64,000 nucleotides of DNA from Comamonas composti DSM 21721. GTDB taxonomy: Bacteria; Pseudomonadota; Gammaproteobacteria; Burkholderiales; Burkholderiaceae_C. A program made the position numbers and the translations under genes. A model generated the notes under the pieces. That model worked only from the letters and a program-made list of their open reading frames with translations. It was not told the DNA's origin and ran no database searches. Where the stretch lies: positions 1 to 64,000 of the forward strand of contig NZ_AUCQ01000018.1 in NCBI RefSeq assembly GCF_000429845.1, read 5' to 3'. Numbering within the stretch: the first letter of the stretch is position 1; each line of letters opens with the position of its first letter. Positions 61,501-64,000 of this stretch are shown one piece after another.

Positions 61501-61650
61501 TCTTTGAGCTGGGCTCTGCCAGTTTTATAAGCTGCACGCTTGGTCGGACTTCCTCATTCCTTTGGGGGCGGGGTAAGAGCGTAGAGGACAGCTCCCGACT
61601 GCTGGTTGCAAAGTGCCAAGAGTGATTCATGCGTTCAAAAGGAGATGTCC

Positions 61651-62076
61651 ATGGCTTATTCAAGCGGCTACACCCTGGCCCATTGGTGTTTGCTGGTCGT
61701 GCTGGTCCTGCCCCTGGTCTGCACCTATATCGCCAAGGCCAAGGGGCTGGGACGCTCGGCGGCCGATGGCGGTTTTGACAACCGCGATCCGCGCGCCTGG
61801 CTGGCGCGCCAAGGCGGCTACCAGGCGCGCGCGAATGCGGCCCAGGCCAACAGCCTCGAAGTCTTGCCGTTTTTTGTGGCAGCCCTGTTCGTGGCCTGGC
61901 AGCAGGGCGCAGCCCAGGCCTGGGTCAACGGCCTGGCCCTGGCCTTTGTGCTGCTGCGCCTGGCCTATATCGCCTGCTATCTGGCCGACAGGGCCAGCCT
62001 GCGCAGCGCAGTCTGGGGGCTGGGCTGGCTGGTGAACCTGGGGCTGTTCTTCTCGGGCTGTCTTAGCGCCGCTTGA
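61651..62076 (+). CDS. MAPEG-family membrane protein
   Basis: 141 residues, four hydrophobic segments. Motifs DNRDPRAWLARQGGYQARANAAQANSLEVLPFF fit the MAPEG family of membrane-associated eicosanoid/glutathione-linked proteins; bacterial members are of uncertain function. ATG 61651 has a strong AAAGGAG site. Its 3' end overlaps the convergent mltD by 14 bases. Confidence 0.88.
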   Translation: MAYSSGYTLAHWCLLVVLVLPLVCTYIAKAKGLGRSAADGGFDNRDPRAWLARQGGYQARANAAQANSLEVLPFFVAALFVAWQQGAAQAWVNGLALAFVLLRLAYIACYLADRASLRSAVWGLGWLVNLGLFFSGCLSAA

Positions 62077-63595
62077 CCTTGGCCGGCGCGCGCGCCGTGG
62101 GCGAGGCCTTGCGGGCGCTGGCGGACGAGGCCGTGGCGACCTTGCGTGCGGCCGGGGCGCTGGCCTGGACCTTGGCCGGTCTGCGTGCCACGGCGACGCT
62201 GGGGCGGGTGTTGGCTCGCACTGGCAGATAGGCCACCAGGGACTGGCCGGCGCGCAGCGGCGCATTCGTCTTGAGCCTGTTCCATTCGGCCAGGCTGGAG
62301 ACGCTGACGCCGTAGCGGCCCGCGACACTGGTCAGGGTGTCGCGCTTGCGTACTTTGACCGTGGTGCGGCGTGTGGTGATTTCGGGTGCCAGCGCGATCT
62401 GGCCGTTGTCGGCCACATGGCTGGCCACGTCCGCCTGCACGTTGGCGCCGCGCGGCACCATGAGGGCCGAGCCGGCCTTGATCAGCATGCGCGGCGGAAT
62501 ATTGTTGATGGAGCGCAGGGCGCTCTCGCCCAGGCCCACGCGCTGGGCGGCCTCGGCCACGCTGATGGTCGAGGGCACGGTCCAGACGGTCCAGCTTGCG
62601 TACTGGCCTTCGTCATAGGCCTGGAGGTTGCGCCTGAAGACCTTGGCGTTGTCCCAGGGCAGAAGGATCTCGGGCGTGCCCGCTGCAAAGATCACGGGTT
62701 TGTGCAGGCCGGGGTTCAGGGCCTTGAAGTCCTTGAGCTCCACGTCGGCGAGCCTGGCGACGAGCTCCACGTCGATGTCGCGGTCCAGTGTCACGGCCTG
62801 GAAGTAGGGGTGGTTCTCGATCAGCGGCAGCTCGGTGCTGAAGGCATCGGGGTCGGCCACGATGTTCTTCACGGCCTGCAGCTTGGGCACGTACATGCGC
62901 GTCTCGGCCGGCATCTGCAGATCGGTATAGCCCGTGGGCAGTCCCAGCTTCTGGTTGCGCTTGATGGCGCGGCCCACGCTGCCCTCGCCCCAGTTGTAGG
63001 CGGCCAGGGCCAGGTGCCAGTCGCCAAACATGCCGTAGAGCTTTTGCAGATAGTCGAGCGCGGCGCGCGTGGAGGCCAGCACGTCGCGCCTGTCATCGCG
63101 GAAGGCGTTTTGCTTGAGGTCGAAATACGTGCCCGTGGCCGGCATGAACTGCCACATGCCTGCAGCCTTGGCGCTGGAGACGGCCTGGGGGTTGAAGGCG
63201 CTTTCGATGTAAGGCAGCAGGGCCAGCTCCGTGGGCATGCTGCGGCGCTCAAGCTCCTCGACGATGTGGAACAGGTACTTGCTCGAGCGCTCGGTCATGC
63301 GCTGTATGTAGTCGGGCCGGGCTGCGTACCACTGCTCGCGGTCGTGCACCAGATCCTGCTCCAGGTCGGGCATCGCAAAGCCACGGCGTATGCGCACCCA
63401 GAGATCGCCAGGGGCTTCCATGGAGGCCACGTCGGAGCTGGCGACATTGCCACGGCTCAGTGGGCTCAGCGGCCCCTTGGGATACAGGGGGGTGTTTGAG
63501 GCGGCCATGCCGTCATCGAGCCCGGGATTGCCGGTGGTGGCGCAACCTGCAAGCGCCAGCACACCGCTGAGCAGCACAACATGTAGTAATTTCAT
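62063..63595 (-). CDS. mltD: Membrane-bound lytic murein transglycosylase D
   Basis: 510 residues from the ATG at 63595. Lipoprotein signal with lipobox LALAGC (Cys18). The SLT domain spans about residues 90-260: catalytic Glu in [15 protein letters not shown], then [15 protein letters not shown] and [16 protein letters not shown]. LysM-like repeats follow near residues 340-450, then a basic Ala/Lys/Arg tail. It cleaves peptidoglycan in the periplasm. The start overlaps the gloB stop (ATGA), a conserved gloB-mltD pairing. Confidence 0.94.
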   Translation of the reverse strand: MKLLHVVLLSGVLALAGCATTGNPGLDDGMAASNTPLYPKGPLSPLSRGNVASSDVASMEAPGDLWVRIRRGFAMPDLEQDLVHDREQWYAARPDYIQRMTERSSKYLFHIVEELERRSMPTELALLPYIESAFNPQAVSSAKAAGMWQFMPATGTYFDLKQNAFRDDRRDVLASTRAALDYLQKLYGMFGDWHLALAAYNWGEGSVGRAIKRNQKLGLPTGYTDLQMPAETRMYVPKLQAVKNIVADPDAFSTELPLIENHPYFQAVTLDRDIDVELVARLADVELKDFKALNPGLHKPVIFAAGTPEILLPWDNAKVFRRNLQAYDEGQYASWTVWTVPSTISVAEAAQRVGLGESALRSINNIPPRMLIKAGSALMVPRGANVQADVASHVADNGQIALAPEITTRRTTVKVRKRDTLTSVAGRYGVSVSSLAEWNRLKTNAPLRAGQSLVAYLPVRANTRPSVAVARRPAKVQASAPAARKVATASSASARKASPTARAPAKVKRR

Positions 63596-64000
63596 GTGAA
63601 TATGTTTTTCCATTCGCGCAGAGCTGCCAGCACACTGGATGGCTCTTGCTGTCTCACTTGTTCGTCGAAGCCGGCCGCTGCACGCGCCACATCGGCATTG
63701 CGCGTGCGCAGGAACGGGTTGATGGAAAGCTCGATTGCCATGCTGGACGGCAGTGTAGGCTGGCCAGCGGCCCGCAGTGCCTGGCAATGCTGCAGGTACT
63801 GAGTCAACTGCTGGTTGTTTGGTTCCACGGCCTGGGCAAAGCGCAGGTTGGACAAGGTGTATTCATGCGCGCAGCAGACCCGGGTCGATGGCGGCAGGGC
63901 CGCCAGGCGGTCCAGAGAGTCCTGCATCTGCGCAGGTGTACCTTCGAACAGACGGCCGCAGCCGCCCGAAAACAAGGTATCGCCACAGAACAGCAAGGGC
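63592..64000 (-). CDS. gloB: Hydroxyacylglutathione hydrolase (glyoxalase II), N-terminal part beyond the window
   Basis: The C-terminal 136 residues are visible; the 5' end lies outside. The metallo-beta-lactamase segment [20 protein letters not shown] (metal-bridging Asp) and [15 protein letters not shown] (metal His) are followed by the GloB-specific C-terminal domain ([11 protein letters not shown]). It hydrolyses S-lactoylglutathione in methylglyoxal detoxification. Its TGA overlaps the ATG of mltD. Confidence 0.93.
   Translation of the reverse strand, partial: PLLFCGDTLFSGGCGRLFEGTPAQMQDSLDRLAALPPSTRVCCAHEYTLSNLRFAQAVEPNNQQLTQYLQHCQALRAAGQPTLPSSMAIELSINPFLRTRNADVARAAAGFDEQVRQQEPSSVLAALREWKNIFT

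Overview
The window is GC-rich chromosomal DNA, almost certainly from a member of the Comamonadaceae (Betaproteobacteria, Burkholderiales), most likely Comamonas or a close relative. This rests on the long bam/lpx essential-gene cluster in beta-proteobacterial order, the type of ftsH-folP-glmM and pst-pho neighbourhoods, frequent GTG/TTG starts, and two families of short palindromic repeats that I associate with this family. No search was run, so the genus is an inference.

Layout. 1-1.4 kb: the 3' part of an IS110-family transposase, cut by the window edge, then two identical tRNA-Leu(CAG) genes on the minus strand. 1.4-5.5 kb: rnr (RNase R) converging on a bifunctional NAD(P)HX repair gene whose epimerase half looks degenerate. 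5.8-21.1 kb: one long co-directional run, rpsB-tsf-pyrH-frr-uppS-cdsA-dxr-rseP-bamA-skp-lpxD-fabZ-lpxA-lpxB-rnhB plus a SpoU-type RNA methyltransferase. It couples translation factors, UMP supply, isoprenoid and phospholipid precursors, outer-membrane protein assembly and lipid A synthesis. 21.1-26.9 kb: carA-carB, greA and a small DUF4149-like membrane protein. 26.9-33.4 kb: a glycosyltransferase-like gene and yhbY (minus), divergent from rlmE-ftsH-folP-glmM.

33.5-48 kb is a phosphate and polyphosphate region. A PAS-GGDEF-EAL protein is followed by a short Ppx, ppk1, a full-length Ppx, and pstS-pstC-pstA-pstB-phoU-phoB-phoR. Candidate Pho boxes (11-bp-spaced TGTCA repeats) precede ppk1 and pstS, and a weaker one precedes the long ppx, so polyphosphate synthesis and breakdown appear tied to phosphate starvation. 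48-51 kb: an overlapping MATE transporter / ArnT-like glycosyltransferase pair. 51.3-53.7 kb: rpmE2 (type B L31), rho and trxA. 53.9-57.6 kb: a flavoprotein, an ABC-F ATPase and a GNAT enzyme. 57.7-64 kb: the 4.5S RNA gene, dnaX-ybaB-recR, a MAPEG protein, mltD and the 3' part of gloB.

No phage, CRISPR, defence island or biosynthetic cluster was found; this is mainly housekeeping DNA. The most noteworthy signals are small: (1) a nine-A run in dnaX placed so that a -1 shift meets a stop within three codons, predicting a short gamma-like product; (2) two dispersed hairpin repeat families, one lying directly after stop codons with compensatory changes in its stems, the other sometimes serving as a terminator and sometimes lying inside coding sequence; (3) perfect hairpins between pstS and pstC and between phoB and phoR; (4) loss of the epimerase signature in the NAD(P)HX repair enzyme.
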